A stretch of 9,412 bases of DNA from Bruticola sp004554425 (GCA_958366945.1 CATXCY010000059.1:1-9412), one strand, 5' to 3'; numbered from the stretch's first letter, positions 1 to 7,190 are shown. Numbers and translations: made by a program. The notes: generated by a model not told the origin, from the sequence alone.

Positions 1-83
1 GTTTATTGCCATTTAGTCTTACAAATCCAATGATTAACGTTGTATATCCGTCTTTAGGAAGATAGTGTGGCAACTTACAATCC

Positions 84-123
84 GCCATTCATCCCACGGT
101 CTAAAGACCGTGGGTTTTCTGGC
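84..123 (+). mobile_element. IS200/IS605-type right-end hairpin (element end or remnant)
   Basis: A perfect 9-bp stem (93-101 with 106-114) closes a TAAA loop. It is enclosed by a second 4-bp stem, GCCA at 84-87 with TGGC at 120-123, separated by short unpaired arms and followed by TTTTCT. This two-tier shape with a C-rich 5' arm, a CTAAAG-like loop and TTTTCT after the stem matches my memory of right ends of IS200/IS605 (IS1341, TnpB) elements, where the hairpin also forms the 3' scaffold of the TnpB guide RNA. If so, tnpB would lie to the left of base 1 on the + strand. No TnpB coding sequence is visible in bases 1-83. The same hairpin with its T-run could instead be an ordinary terminator for an unseen + strand gene. 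Confidence 0.55.
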
Positions 124-135
124 TGGGTATCTTAT

Positions 136-181
136 AAAAAGAATCCGCACCCAGCAAGAATATGGTGACGGATTCTTTTTT
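136..181 (-). terminator. Bidirectional intrinsic terminator after the permease gene
   Basis: GAATCCG at 141-147 pairs with CGGATTC at 169-175. Inside it CACC (148-151) pairs with GGTG (164-167), with a single bulged A at 168 and a 12-nt loop. The stem is flanked by a T-run on each strand: seven T's downstream on the + strand and a TTTTTAT tail on the minus strand. It lies 7-52 nt after the permease stop codon, so it most likely ends the five-gene minus-strand run. It could also stop + strand transcription entering from the IS-like end at 84-123. Confidence 0.85.
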
Positions 182-187
182 TGTCTT

Positions 188-1090
188 TTAATTTAGCTCC
201 CAACCGTCTCTCTTAAACAATAAATAATGGATTAAAGAAGCACAGCCAATAATTAAAGCTAAAATTAGAGCCAAAGCTGAAGCATAACCCATATCGAAAT
301 TTTCAAAAGCGGTCATATAAATATAGTAAGAAGCGGTAATTGTTGAATTTTGCGGGCCGCCGCCAGTAATAATAAATACTTCCGTAAATACTTTAAGAGC
401 AGAAATTACCGACAACAATGTACAAACAGCCATAGTAGGCTTAAGTAAAGGCACTACTATTTTGACTAAAATTTGGCCTGGCGAAGCTCCTTCTAAGGAA
501 GCGTGCTCTTCCAATTCTTTGGGTATAGCTTGCAAGCCAGCTAAATACAAAATAAGGTAATAGCCCAAACCTTGCCAAGCTGTTACCAGCATAAGAGAAA
601 AAATAGCCAACTTTGCGTCGGTAAGCCAAGGCACAGGCTCAATTAGTCCAAAACTAAACCAACCTAAAGCTTGATTGAGTAAACCATCGCTGCGCAGAAT
701 CCATTTCCAGGTAATGCCTACAACTACAGCTGAAGTAACTACCGGCACATAAAGGGCGGTTCTAGCCAAGCGTTCTTTAAGCGTTTCCCCTCGCAATAAC
801 CAAGCTAAAAATAAAGAGCCAGCTTGCAAAAAAGGCACTAAAAGCACATAGAGCAGCGAATTTTTCAAAGCTACAGCCAAGTAAGGGTCGGAGGCTAAAC
901 GCTTAAAATTAGCCAAGCCGACCCATTTGGGACTGAGCAAGTGGCCTGCGCTGTCGTAGCGCAACATATTAAAATCAAAAAAAGCCAAAGCAGCACCGCA
1001 TAAAATAGGGTAAACGACAAATACTCCCAGAATCACAAGCGCAGGAGCCAAGAAAAGCCAGGGAATTAGAGGATTATTGCATTTACGCAT
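188..1090 (-). CDS. Carbohydrate ABC transporter permease, MalF/UgpA/LacF type
   Basis: This 300-residue polytopic membrane protein is one of the two channel-forming permeases expected in a family-1 carbohydrate importer. Hydrophobic segments lie at roughly 10-37, 75-99, 111-131, 160-186, 219-241 and 268-292, giving the usual six helices. The EAA loop that docks to the ATPase spans about 194-218, with E195-H196-A197 in place of EAA, the conserved G201, and P214 and P218 further on. The segment PLIPWLFLAPAL near the start and the ITGGGP motif (241-246) are typical of the MalF/UgpA group. The protein looks complete and ends in a short basic tail. It is the last gene before a strong terminator, 26 nt after the lipoprotein gene. 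Upstream of the ATG there is only a poor ribosome-binding match, so coupling to the lipoprotein gene is possible. A MalG-type partner and an ATPase are absent from the window. The exact substrate cannot be read from the sequence. Confidence 0.9.
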   Translation of the reverse strand: MRKCNNPLIPWLFLAPALVILGVFVVYPILCGAALAFFDFNMLRYDSAGHLLSPKWVGLANFKRLASDPYLAVALKNSLLYVLLVPFLQAGSLFLAWLLRGETLKERLARTALYVPVVTSAVVVGITWKWILRSDGLLNQALGWFSFGLIEPVPWLTDAKLAIFSLMLVTAWQGLGYYLILYLAGLQAIPKELEEHASLEGASPGQILVKIVVPLLKPTMAVCTLLSVISALKVFTEVFIITGGGPQNSTITASYYIYMTAFENFDMGYASALALILALIIGCASLIHYLLFKRDGWELN

Positions 1091-1116
1091 TTTATTTTGA
1101 GCGCCGCCATTTTTTC

Positions 1117-2409
1117 TTATTTAATTTGTGTCCACTCACTGCTATTATAATCGGACGAAGTGTTGGGGTTAAAGTTGCTATTACCGGTATTGATAACTTC
1201 ACCATTGCTATTAGCCCAACCATGATTATAGTTATTAGAAGTAGTTACCGTGGAAGAGCTGTCGTAAGGATTAGCGTGAGAACTCTCACCGCGAATAGCT
1301 TCACTCCAACCTTGACTAATTCTATCTTGAGAAGCTGAGCGCTGCTGATAGCTATCGCTAAGCATATCGCTTATATCTTGCTGGTTTTGACGCACTGCTT
1401 GTTGCTGTTGCTGGAACTGATTATTATGCTGAGACACAGTGGCATTAGTTACGCTGGCCAAATATTGCTGCCATTGCTGATTAACTACAGCACTAGCAAT
1501 AATTTGTTTACCAATTTTTATAACTGACTCAGCATTATTTTTAGGATAAATATAAGAGACTAAGTTGAGTACCCACTCATTATGATTGGTCGGGCCATAA
1601 GCAAAGCTAACTTCTTGCAAAATAACGTCAGCAGTAAGCATCGCTGCCCATGGCTGATTATTCCTTTGAAAATCATACTTAGCCACAAATGTTCTGGCTA
1701 GACAATTACCACCTTGATTTTTAAGTTGAGCAGCCAACTGATTAGCTTCAGCAGAGCCAGAGACCAACTCGGCAGAGGTTAACTTCACATTTTGATTCAT
1801 ATGAGCATATTTTTTAATATCATTAGCAAAAAGCTGCCCATATTTCTTCGGATTATTGAGTAACTCTGAACTCTGTATACCATGTTGACGAGCACTAGTT
1901 ACCCCTGAGCAATAGCCTACTCCTACTCCAGAACTGGGATCAGTAAACAAAGCTTCATAAATACATAAAGAATAGCCAAATTGGCCCCATTTTACTTGGC
2001 TACTAGCTTGCCAACCGCGCGGCACTTGCAAAGTTACTACCGGCATATTGGCTTGCTGATCGTAAATTTGGTATTGTCCAAAACCACGCGGAGCTAAAGA
2101 AGCTGACTGCGTTCTTTTAGGCGAAGAATGGAGATAATTATCTTTTGCGTAGTTAGATCGCGCTTGTTGCTCCCTAGAGTTATCGAAGCTATCAGAGCTA
2201 TCGACAGAACCTTCCTCCTCGTCTTGCTCATAGTCTTCGTAATCATTTTCTTCGCCAGAATCTTCTACGTCGGCAGTAGCAACTTGAGCTTTTTTGCCGT
2301 TAGAATCAACCGAATGTTTGTCAGCTTTATCTCCAGAGGTGCAAGCACAAGTAAAGCTCATAAGCATAAAGGACAAACTTAAAGCCAACAATTTTGCTTT
2401 TTTATTCAT
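1117..2409 (-). CDS. Putative lipoprotein with acidic linker and Q/N-rich C-terminal region, unknown function
   Basis: I do not recognise this 430-residue protein. Residues 1-23 form a basic-hydrophobic signal ending in Cys21 and Cys23; Cys23 after Ala22 is the more likely lipidation site. Residues 48-76 are a strongly acidic Asp/Glu/Ser linker. A folded domain of about 108-318 is rich in aromatic residues and begins with a VVTLQVPRGW motif, which suggests a beta-rich extracytoplasmic domain. Residues 322-350 are Gln/Asn-rich. The tail (about 366-430) carries IRGES, a W-A-N-x-x-G-E stretch near 398-404, NPN at 414-416 and W426. This resembles a short Trp/Gly/NPN module I recall at the ends of other secreted hypothetical proteins; that is from memory, not a search. 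A good ribosome-binding site, GGGGG (2418-2422), sits 8 nt before the ATG. The gene lies between the MazG-like gene and the permease gene, so a cell-envelope role linked to the transporter is possible but unproven. Confidence 0.75.
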   Translation of the reverse strand: MNKKAKLLALSLSFMLMSFTCACTSGDKADKHSVDSNGKKAQVATADVEDSGEENDYEDYEQDEEEGSVDSSDSFDNSREQQARSNYAKDNYLHSSPKRTQSASLAPRGFGQYQIYDQQANMPVVTLQVPRGWQASSQVKWGQFGYSLCIYEALFTDPSSGVGVGYCSGVTSARQHGIQSSELLNNPKKYGQLFANDIKKYAHMNQNVKLTSAELVSGSAEANQLAAQLKNQGGNCLARTFVAKYDFQRNNQPWAAMLTADVILQEVSFAYGPTNHNEWVLNLVSYIYPKNNAESVIKIGKQIIASAVVNQQWQQYLASVTNATVSQHNNQFQQQQQAVRQNQQDISDMLSDSYQQRSASQDRISQGWSEAIRGESSHANPYDSSSTVTTSNNYNHGWANSNGEVINTGNSNFNPNTSSDYNSSEWTQIK

Positions 2410-2448
2410 AACCGATGCCCCCTTTTTATAATTGTGAAAAAACCTGAG

Positions 2449-2835
2449 CTACTGCCTTAATTCTGTATACTTAGCTTTCTTTCCCTTAGCTAATGCCACT
2501 GGATAATGAGCTTCATTTATTTTAGCTTTTTCTTGCATAGCTTGAGCTAAATCTACCCCCAAACAATCAGAAAGCGTCAATAAATAGGACAAAACATCAG
2601 CCATTTCGTAAGCAAATTCTTTATTGCGTCCACTTTTAACCGCTTCTATAATTTCTGCACTATCTTTGAAACGGCACAATTCCAGTACTTCAGAAGCTTC
2701 GATAGACATAGCTATAGCTAAGTCTTTGGGATTATGAAATTGTTTCCAATCGCGAGCGTCGCGAAAAGCGATCACTTGGTCACGCAATTGGGCAATAGTA
2801 GTATTTTGGTCGTTGTATGCTTGTTTTTCATTCAT
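2449..2835 (-). CDS. MazG-like / dCTPase-type nucleotide pyrophosphohydrolase
   Basis: This 128-residue all-alpha protein belongs to the MazG-like superfamily, close to the dCTP pyrophosphatase (DCTPP1/RS21-C6) branch. Those enzymes hydrolyse non-canonical or excess NTPs/dNTPs to the monophosphate and pyrophosphate. The metal-binding pattern ExxE...ExxD is visible as E46-x-x-E49 and E77-x-x-D80. Other family marks are RDWKQFH (29-34), the EASEVLEL block, DVLSYLL (80-86), K103...N107, YPV (111-113) and KYTEL near the end. The start chosen is the ATG at 2835: GGAG lies 6-7 nt upstream, and this start overlaps the end of the substrate-binding protein gene by 8 nt as ATGAATGA, the classic arrangement for translational coupling. 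An upstream ATG at 2892 in the same frame would add 19 residues unlike the family and is less likely. A house-cleaning enzyme inside a sugar-importer gene run is unusual. Confidence 0.88.
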   Translation of the reverse strand: MNEKQAYNDQNTTIAQLRDQVIAFRDARDWKQFHNPKDLAIAMSIEASEVLELCRFKDSAEIIEAVKSGRNKEFAYEMADVLSYLLTLSDCLGVDLAQAMQEKAKINEAHYPVALAKGKKAKYTELRQ

Positions 2836-4129
2836 GATTATCTCCATAGCCGGAAGCTTCAATAATTTTATCCCAAGCTTCAGCAGCTTCATTTAAGGCT
2901 TTCTGGCTACTCTTATCGCCATAAATTGCCGATTCGACAGCCTTATTTAATAGGCGTTCTAAATCCCGCGCATGAGGCAAGCTTAAAGAAAAATCGTTGG
3001 CTTTGGGCAATTGCTTTAAAGAGACGCGCACAGCTTTGTCTTGCAACGGATCGCCGTTACTTTTACTAAAAAAGGGATCCTGCGTACTGCGCCAAGTGGA
3101 AGTAAGTAAAGGTACTTCTTGGGCAAACTTTAATTGATTTTGCCAATTGGTTATAAAAAGAGCCAACTTTACAGCCAGTTCTTTATTCGGAGAAGACTGA
3201 GGCACGGCTAAGTTCATTAAAGCGGCCGGTACTTTGCCTTCTTTAGACCAAGGCAAAGGGGCAATGTCTGTTTGGGCATACACTTGAGGAGCGTCGGCTT
3301 TTATTTGTAAAAGCAATTGCGGCCCAGCTTCCAAAAGTGCTAAATTGCCTTGCTTGTAGCGCTCTAAAGCGCCTTGGTAGCCATCTAGTAAAAATTCCGC
3401 TGGCAAAAGCTGCCGCTTGTATAATTGCGCATACCATTCCAACGCTTGCACGTAGGGCTTTTCCCTAAATAAGGCCCGCCCTGTATGTTTATCGTAAATG
3501 GGCAAATTGGCCAAGCGCCAATCATCCATAATACGTACCACAGGATAATAGCCCCAACTTTGCGGTTTGTGCTTTTTAATGGCGGCAGCCAGTTCGGCTA
3601 CTTCGCTTCGAGAGCGCGGCGCACGTTGCATAGGCCAACCCGATTCTTGCAAAAGCTGACGGTTAAAAATAAGCACTCGCGCCGAAACATACCAAGGCAC
3701 AGCATATATTTGTCCATTTAAAGAAGCCGAATTCCATAACCCGGGATAATATTGTTCGGCTTCCTGAGCGTTCACATATTGAGAAATGGGCGCCAAGCTC
3801 ATAGTCTGTGCCAAAAATAAAGCGTTGCCCGTAGTTAAATTAACTACATCGGGAGGCACGCCGCCAGCAATGGAAGCCATCAGCTTTTGCATAATATTTT
3901 GCTGAGGCAAATCGATCCAATTTATTTTTACTGACGGGTTGGCCTTTTCAAATTCGCGGAAAAGCCCTTCCATGTAAACGGTGAACTTGGGCTTAAGGGC
4001 TATCGTCCATACCTCTAAGTGTTGCTGCCCGGGAGCTCCTGGCGCTGCGCTAGGTCGATAGACGCCAAACCAACAAATAAGCCCCAAGACTACCACTACT
4101 AGAGCCAAACCGACACGATAAGAGCGCAT
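2828..4129 (-). CDS. ABC transporter substrate-binding protein, family 1 (sugar type)
   Basis: This 433-residue protein captures a solute, probably a sugar or oligosaccharide, outside the membrane and hands it to an ABC permease. Residues 5-23 are a hydrophobic export segment. After a Pro/Ala/Gly-rich spacer, the mature domain starts with LEVWT (38-42). It continues with FEKANPSVKI (60-69), an ASIAGGVPPDVV block, LNGQIYAVPW and VLIFNRQLL, all typical of the extracellular solute-binding family 1 fold. The segment ending in Ile18-Cys19 is not a good lipobox, because Ile at -1 is disfavoured, so the protein may be periplasmic or held by an uncleaved anchor. It starts 3 nt after the TPR gene stop (TAAGTTATG) and its 3' end overlaps the MazG-like gene. 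The permease at 188-1090 is the natural partner although two genes intervene. The ligand is not predictable. Confidence 0.9.
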   Translation of the reverse strand: MRSYRVGLALVVVVLGLICWFGVYRPSAAPGAPGQQHLEVWTIALKPKFTVYMEGLFREFEKANPSVKINWIDLPQQNIMQKLMASIAGGVPPDVVNLTTGNALFLAQTMSLAPISQYVNAQEAEQYYPGLWNSASLNGQIYAVPWYVSARVLIFNRQLLQESGWPMQRAPRSRSEVAELAAAIKKHKPQSWGYYPVVRIMDDWRLANLPIYDKHTGRALFREKPYVQALEWYAQLYKRQLLPAEFLLDGYQGALERYKQGNLALLEAGPQLLLQIKADAPQVYAQTDIAPLPWSKEGKVPAALMNLAVPQSSPNKELAVKLALFITNWQNQLKFAQEVPLLTSTWRSTQDPFFSKSNGDPLQDKAVRVSLKQLPKANDFSLSLPHARDLERLLNKAVESAIYGDKSSQKALNEAAEAWDKIIEASGYGDNHE

Positions 4130-4132
4130 AAC

Positions 4133-5254
4133 TTAGAAAATTGTTTTCTCCGGTTTGGCTCCAGATCCAGCCTTGGCCTCTGAGCTTTCGTTAGCCGCGC
4201 CTTGGGTAGGTTCAGCTGTAGGCGCGGCTACATTTTCTGATTCGGCAGCTTGAGCAGCTTTGGCTTTAGCTTCAGCCTCAGCTTTTTCACGCTCAGCCTT
4301 CTCCCGGGCAGCCTTTTCTTTGGCGGCAATTTTATCTAAAGCTTGCTTGGCTTCCTTAATGTTTTTGTCCATTTTGGTTACTTTCAGGAACATTTCTTTG
4401 GCTTCTTTATCTTGGCCAAGCTCAAGTAAGCATTTTCCGCGCAAAAGATAAGCTTCCGTAAGTTCACCGTTTTCTTTATAAGCTCGGGCCGCCGCCTTTT
4501 CGGCTGCTTCGTAGCGCTTGTTGACATACATTTGATAAGCCAAAGCCAAAGAAGATAAGTCGGTGCGCTCCATTTGAGCACGCACTTTGTCTAAGTTGCC
4601 TGCGCCATTAACTTTGTGACCCATTTCATATTGCAAAATACCCAAGCCTAAACGATAGTTGGGATTGTCGGGATTATGGCGCACAGCGTCATTAAGAAAA
4701 GAAGAAGCGCGTACACGGTCGCCTTTTAAGCGATAGAGCATACCTAAATTGTAATGGGCTTTAGCCATTTCTGGGCGCAGGCGGATAGCTTCGAGCCATT
4801 CCGATTCGGCTTTGGTTAAGTCGCCTTTTATCCAATAAAGTACGCCAGACATATAACGAGACTCCGGCCCGCCACCTGGCGCTTTGCTCAATTCGCCTAT
4901 AGCATTTTTGGCATTGTCAAGCTGATTTAATTGGACATAGCACTGACTAAGCAAGCCCCAACCATTGACAAATTCGGGACGCAAACCGGTAAGCCGCTTT
5001 AGAAGAGGCACAGCTTTGTCATACTCTTCCAAAGACATATGGCAAATAGCTTTCATGTAAAGAGCGTCGGCGTAGCCAGGATCAATTTTTAAAGCTCGCT
5101 CCAAAAAGGGCAGTGCCTCTTTCCAATGCTTACCAGAAGCGTAAGTGCGGGCTTGCTGATATTCTTGCAAAGCGCCGACATGCTGGGCAACCCCCACATT
5201 AGAGCAACTTAACAATAAACACAAAGTCAGGAAAATAGTGTAAATTCGTCTCAT
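4133..5254 (-). CDS. Exported TPR-repeat protein with charged C-terminal tail
   Basis: This 373-residue protein has a signal sequence (1-23) that can be read two ways: as a lipoprotein signal with LLSC at 14-17, or as a signal peptidase I substrate cut after VGVA (20-23). Tetratricopeptide repeats follow at about 29-62, 63-96, 131-164 and 165-198, with weaker copies near 97-130, 234-262 and 266-298; several carry the typical A...Y..A..F/L..A....P pattern. Residues 309-337 are a Lys/Glu/Ala-rich probable coiled coil, and the final 35 residues are low-complexity Ala/Glu/Pro/Ser. TPR domains are protein-binding scaffolds, so a role in holding an envelope complex is the safe inference. It heads the five-gene run containing the transporter genes. 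The nearest purine-rich ribosome-binding match (AAGGA) is about 15 nt before the ATG, which is rather far. Confidence 0.85.
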   Translation of the reverse strand: MRRIYTIFLTLCLLLSCSNVGVAQHVGALQEYQQARTYASGKHWKEALPFLERALKIDPGYADALYMKAICHMSLEEYDKAVPLLKRLTGLRPEFVNGWGLLSQCYVQLNQLDNAKNAIGELSKAPGGGPESRYMSGVLYWIKGDLTKAESEWLEAIRLRPEMAKAHYNLGMLYRLKGDRVRASSFLNDAVRHNPDNPNYRLGLGILQYEMGHKVNGAGNLDKVRAQMERTDLSSLALAYQMYVNKRYEAAEKAAARAYKENGELTEAYLLRGKCLLELGQDKEAKEMFLKVTKMDKNIKEAKQALDKIAAKEKAAREKAEREKAEAEAKAKAAQAAESENVAAPTAEPTQGAANESSEAKAGSGAKPEKTIF

Positions 5255-5370
5255 GTTTGTCTATTTGGATCCTTATAAAGGTTTTGCCCAACTAGGCTAC
5301 AAACAGCCACCCGCATTCTAAATTGTCGCACGGCTTGAAAGCGGAAAAGGCTGGGCTAGCTTCAAAATTT

Positions 5371-6963
5371 TTAAGGCACTTTGGCTTGATGGCGGCTTTC
5401 GCGTACCACAGTTACTAAGACCATACCGGGCGATTTAATTTCTTCGTCTATGCGAGCAGCGATCTTGTTGGCTAAGCGGGCCGCTTCCAGATCGTCAACA
5501 ACGCTAGGATTGACAAAAACGCGCACTTCGCGGCCGGCTTGCACAGCATAAACTTGATCGACGCCTTCAAAGCTGTGACCAATCTTTTCGATATTTTCCA
5601 AACGCTTAATGTAATCTTCTACATTTTCACGTCTGGCTCCAGGACGGGCGGCCGAAATAGCGTCGGCAGCTTGCACTAACATAGCCTCGATAGTTTTTTG
5701 TTCTACATCTTCGTGGTGAGCTTCCACACAGTGTACAACTTGCGGACTTTCGCCATATTTTTCGCAATAACGGCCGCCCACAATAGCGTGTGGGCCTTCC
5801 ATAGTGCCAGTCACAGCTTTACCTATATCGTGTAACAAGCCGGCCCTAGTAGCAACTTGCACATCGGCTCCTAACTCGGCAGCCATTTGAGCAGCTAAAA
5901 AGCTAACTTCCAAAGAGTGCTTAAGCATATTTTGGCCATAAGAAGTACGGAAACTTAAGCGACCGAGCATACGAATAAGCTCTGGATCTAGGCCTATAAC
6001 ACCAGCTTCCAAGGCTGCTTTGTCGCCAGCATTGGTAATCATTTCGTCAAGCTCACTTTTCGAAGCGGCGACCACTTCTTCAATTTTAGTGGGACGAATG
6101 CGACCGTCGGCAACCAATTTTTCCACAGCACGGCGCGAAAGCTCACGTCTAACCGGATCGAAGCAAGAGAGCAAGACAGTTTCTGGAGTATCGTCAACTA
6201 TAAGATCGACCCCTGTCAGATTCTCGATTAAGCGAATGTTACGCCCTTCACGACCGATAATGCGCCCTTTCATCTCTTCTGAAGGCAGATTGACCACATT
6301 GATTGTCGATTCGACAACTTGCTCCGAAGCATATTTTTGGATAGCCAAAGTAATAATCCGCCTAGCTTTACGAGCAGCATCTTCTTTGGCAGCTAATTCG
6401 GCTTGACGTACACGACGAGCTAAAGCCAAACGGTTTTCATTTTCAATCTTTTCAAAAAGAGCCACCTTAGCTTCTTCACCGGTCATACCAGCCTGGCGCT
6501 CCAAAGAAGCTTGCAAAGCGCTCTCCCCTTCCGATAAAGCCTGATTGCGATCAGTAAGTTCCGATTCTAGAGCAGACAAACGCTCTTCTTTGGAATCGAG
6601 ATGGCCTTGCTGATTAGCCAACATACGCTCACGCTCAATAAGTTGGCGTTCTTTTACTTCTAAATTGCTCTCGCGCTTATCAAGTTCTTCTTTAGTTCTT
6701 TGCTGAGCTAAACGATTTTCGTCAGCTTCACGCTTAGCTTCGGCACGCATTTTGTCGATAGTGTCTGAAGCTTCCTGAATGCGCTCTTTTTTTACAGAGT
6801 CGGCATAATGCTCTGCCTCTGCTCTAATATCATCAGCCGCTAACTTTGCCGCTTGCTGTCTGCGGATCTCTATTCGAACCCCAATTGCCCATCCAACAGC
6901 CAAAAACAGTAAACTAGCCACAATAACCATTAGTTGATCTAAAACGGTTAACATAGCCGGCAT
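5371..6963 (-). CDS. rny: Ribonuclease Y (membrane-anchored endoribonuclease)
   Basis: RNase Y starts decay of many mRNAs by endonucleolytic cleavage at the inner face of the membrane. From the chosen start the protein has 530 residues, close to the usual 510-530. It has a membrane helix at about 5-29 and a long charged coiled coil at 35-205. The KH domain has the signature GRIIGREGRNIR at 233-244 within about 220-270. The HD domain includes H349, the metal-binding H378-D379 pair in GLLHDIGKA, and H416-H417. The block AISAARPGARRE (435-446) and the C-terminal GREVRVFV are also standard. The ATG at 6963 is preferred, with AAGGAAG about 11 nt upstream; an ATG at 6954 is an alternative. Reading further upstream to a TTG at 7035 adds 24 residues not expected in the family. 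It follows recX after a terminator and is probably transcribed on its own or with the genes to its left, since no clear terminator follows it. Confidence 0.97.
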   Translation of the reverse strand: MPAMLTVLDQLMVIVASLLFLAVGWAIGVRIEIRRQQAAKLAADDIRAEAEHYADSVKKERIQEASDTIDKMRAEAKREADENRLAQQRTKEELDKRESNLEVKERQLIERERMLANQQGHLDSKEERLSALESELTDRNQALSEGESALQASLERQAGMTGEEAKVALFEKIENENRLALARRVRQAELAAKEDAARKARRIITLAIQKYASEQVVESTINVVNLPSEEMKGRIIGREGRNIRLIENLTGVDLIVDDTPETVLLSCFDPVRRELSRRAVEKLVADGRIRPTKIEEVVAASKSELDEMITNAGDKAALEAGVIGLDPELIRMLGRLSFRTSYGQNMLKHSLEVSFLAAQMAAELGADVQVATRAGLLHDIGKAVTGTMEGPHAIVGGRYCEKYGESPQVVHCVEAHHEDVEQKTIEAMLVQAADAISAARPGARRENVEDYIKRLENIEKIGHSFEGVDQVYAVQAGREVRVFVNPSVVDDLEAARLANKIAARIDEEIKSPGMVLVTVVRESRHQAKVP

Positions 6964-7070
6964 AACAAATATAACTTCCTTCTCTATGATTGCCTGCCAA
7001 ATTGACAGCACCAGTGCAAGGCGCGTTCCAGACAACCTAATAAAACAAATGACCTATTTAAACATGGCAA

Positions 7071-7087
7071 AACGCCTCCAAGGCGTT
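7071..7087 (-). other. Compact GC-rich hairpin in the rny leader
   Basis: AACGCCT at 7071-7077 pairs perfectly with AGGCGTT at 7081-7087 around a 3-nt loop. On the minus strand it is followed by TTTTGCC, which is a weak T-run. It sits about 108 nt upstream of the rny start and about 31 nt beyond the recX terminator. It may be a back-up terminator for recA-recX or a structured part of the rny 5' leader; the sequence alone does not decide. Confidence 0.5.
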
Positions 7088-7117
7088 CTTTAAGCAGATA
7101 CTTTCTCTGACAAGAGG

Positions 7118-7162
7118 AAAAAAAGAAAAAGTCGGCCCTCCCCTACTCTTAAGAGCCGACTT
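7118..7162 (-). terminator. Intrinsic terminator of the recA-recX unit
   Basis: AAGTCGGC at 7129-7136 pairs with GCCGACTT at 7155-7162, an 8-bp stem around an 18-nt loop that contains the smaller palindrome CTCTTAAGAG (7146-7155). On the minus strand the stem runs straight into a T-rich stretch, with five T's, a C, then seven more T's and CC. It begins 28 nt after the recX stop codon, so it should end recA-recX transcripts and separate them from rny. Confidence 0.85.
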
Positions 7163-7190
7163 CTCAGTATCTAAAAGTATTGAAAGCTCC

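Noticed and set aside
1126..1338. Open frames on the + strand opposite the lipoprotein gene (also 2128-2382)
   Set aside because: They are antisense shadows of the lipoprotein gene, with no ribosome-binding site and no recognisable protein.
2836..2892. Longer MazG-like protein starting at the ATG at 2892
   Set aside because: The extra 19 residues lie fully inside the binding-protein gene, are unlike the family, and the ATG at 2835 has a well-spaced GGAG.
5255..5370. Possible rny terminator or promoter of the TPR gene
   Set aside because: Only a 4-bp GGCT/AGCC stem without a T-run and a TATAAG-like sequence without a well-spaced -35 are present.
6020..6406. 128-codon + strand frame opposite rny, and a similar one at 7985-8329 opposite recA
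   Set aside because: Both lie wholly antisense to highly conserved genes and their translations are low-complexity Ser/Arg/Ile-rich shadows.
6964..7035. N-terminal extension of RNase Y from a TTG at 7035
   Set aside because: The extra 24 residues are not expected in RNase Y, the membrane helix would no longer be at the N-terminus, and a ribosome-binding site fits the ATG at 6963.
7087..7113. Possible rny promoter, TTGTCA and TAAAGA on the minus strand
   Set aside because: The spacer is only 15 nt, the -10 overlaps the base of a hairpin and matches poorly; not strong enough to annotate.
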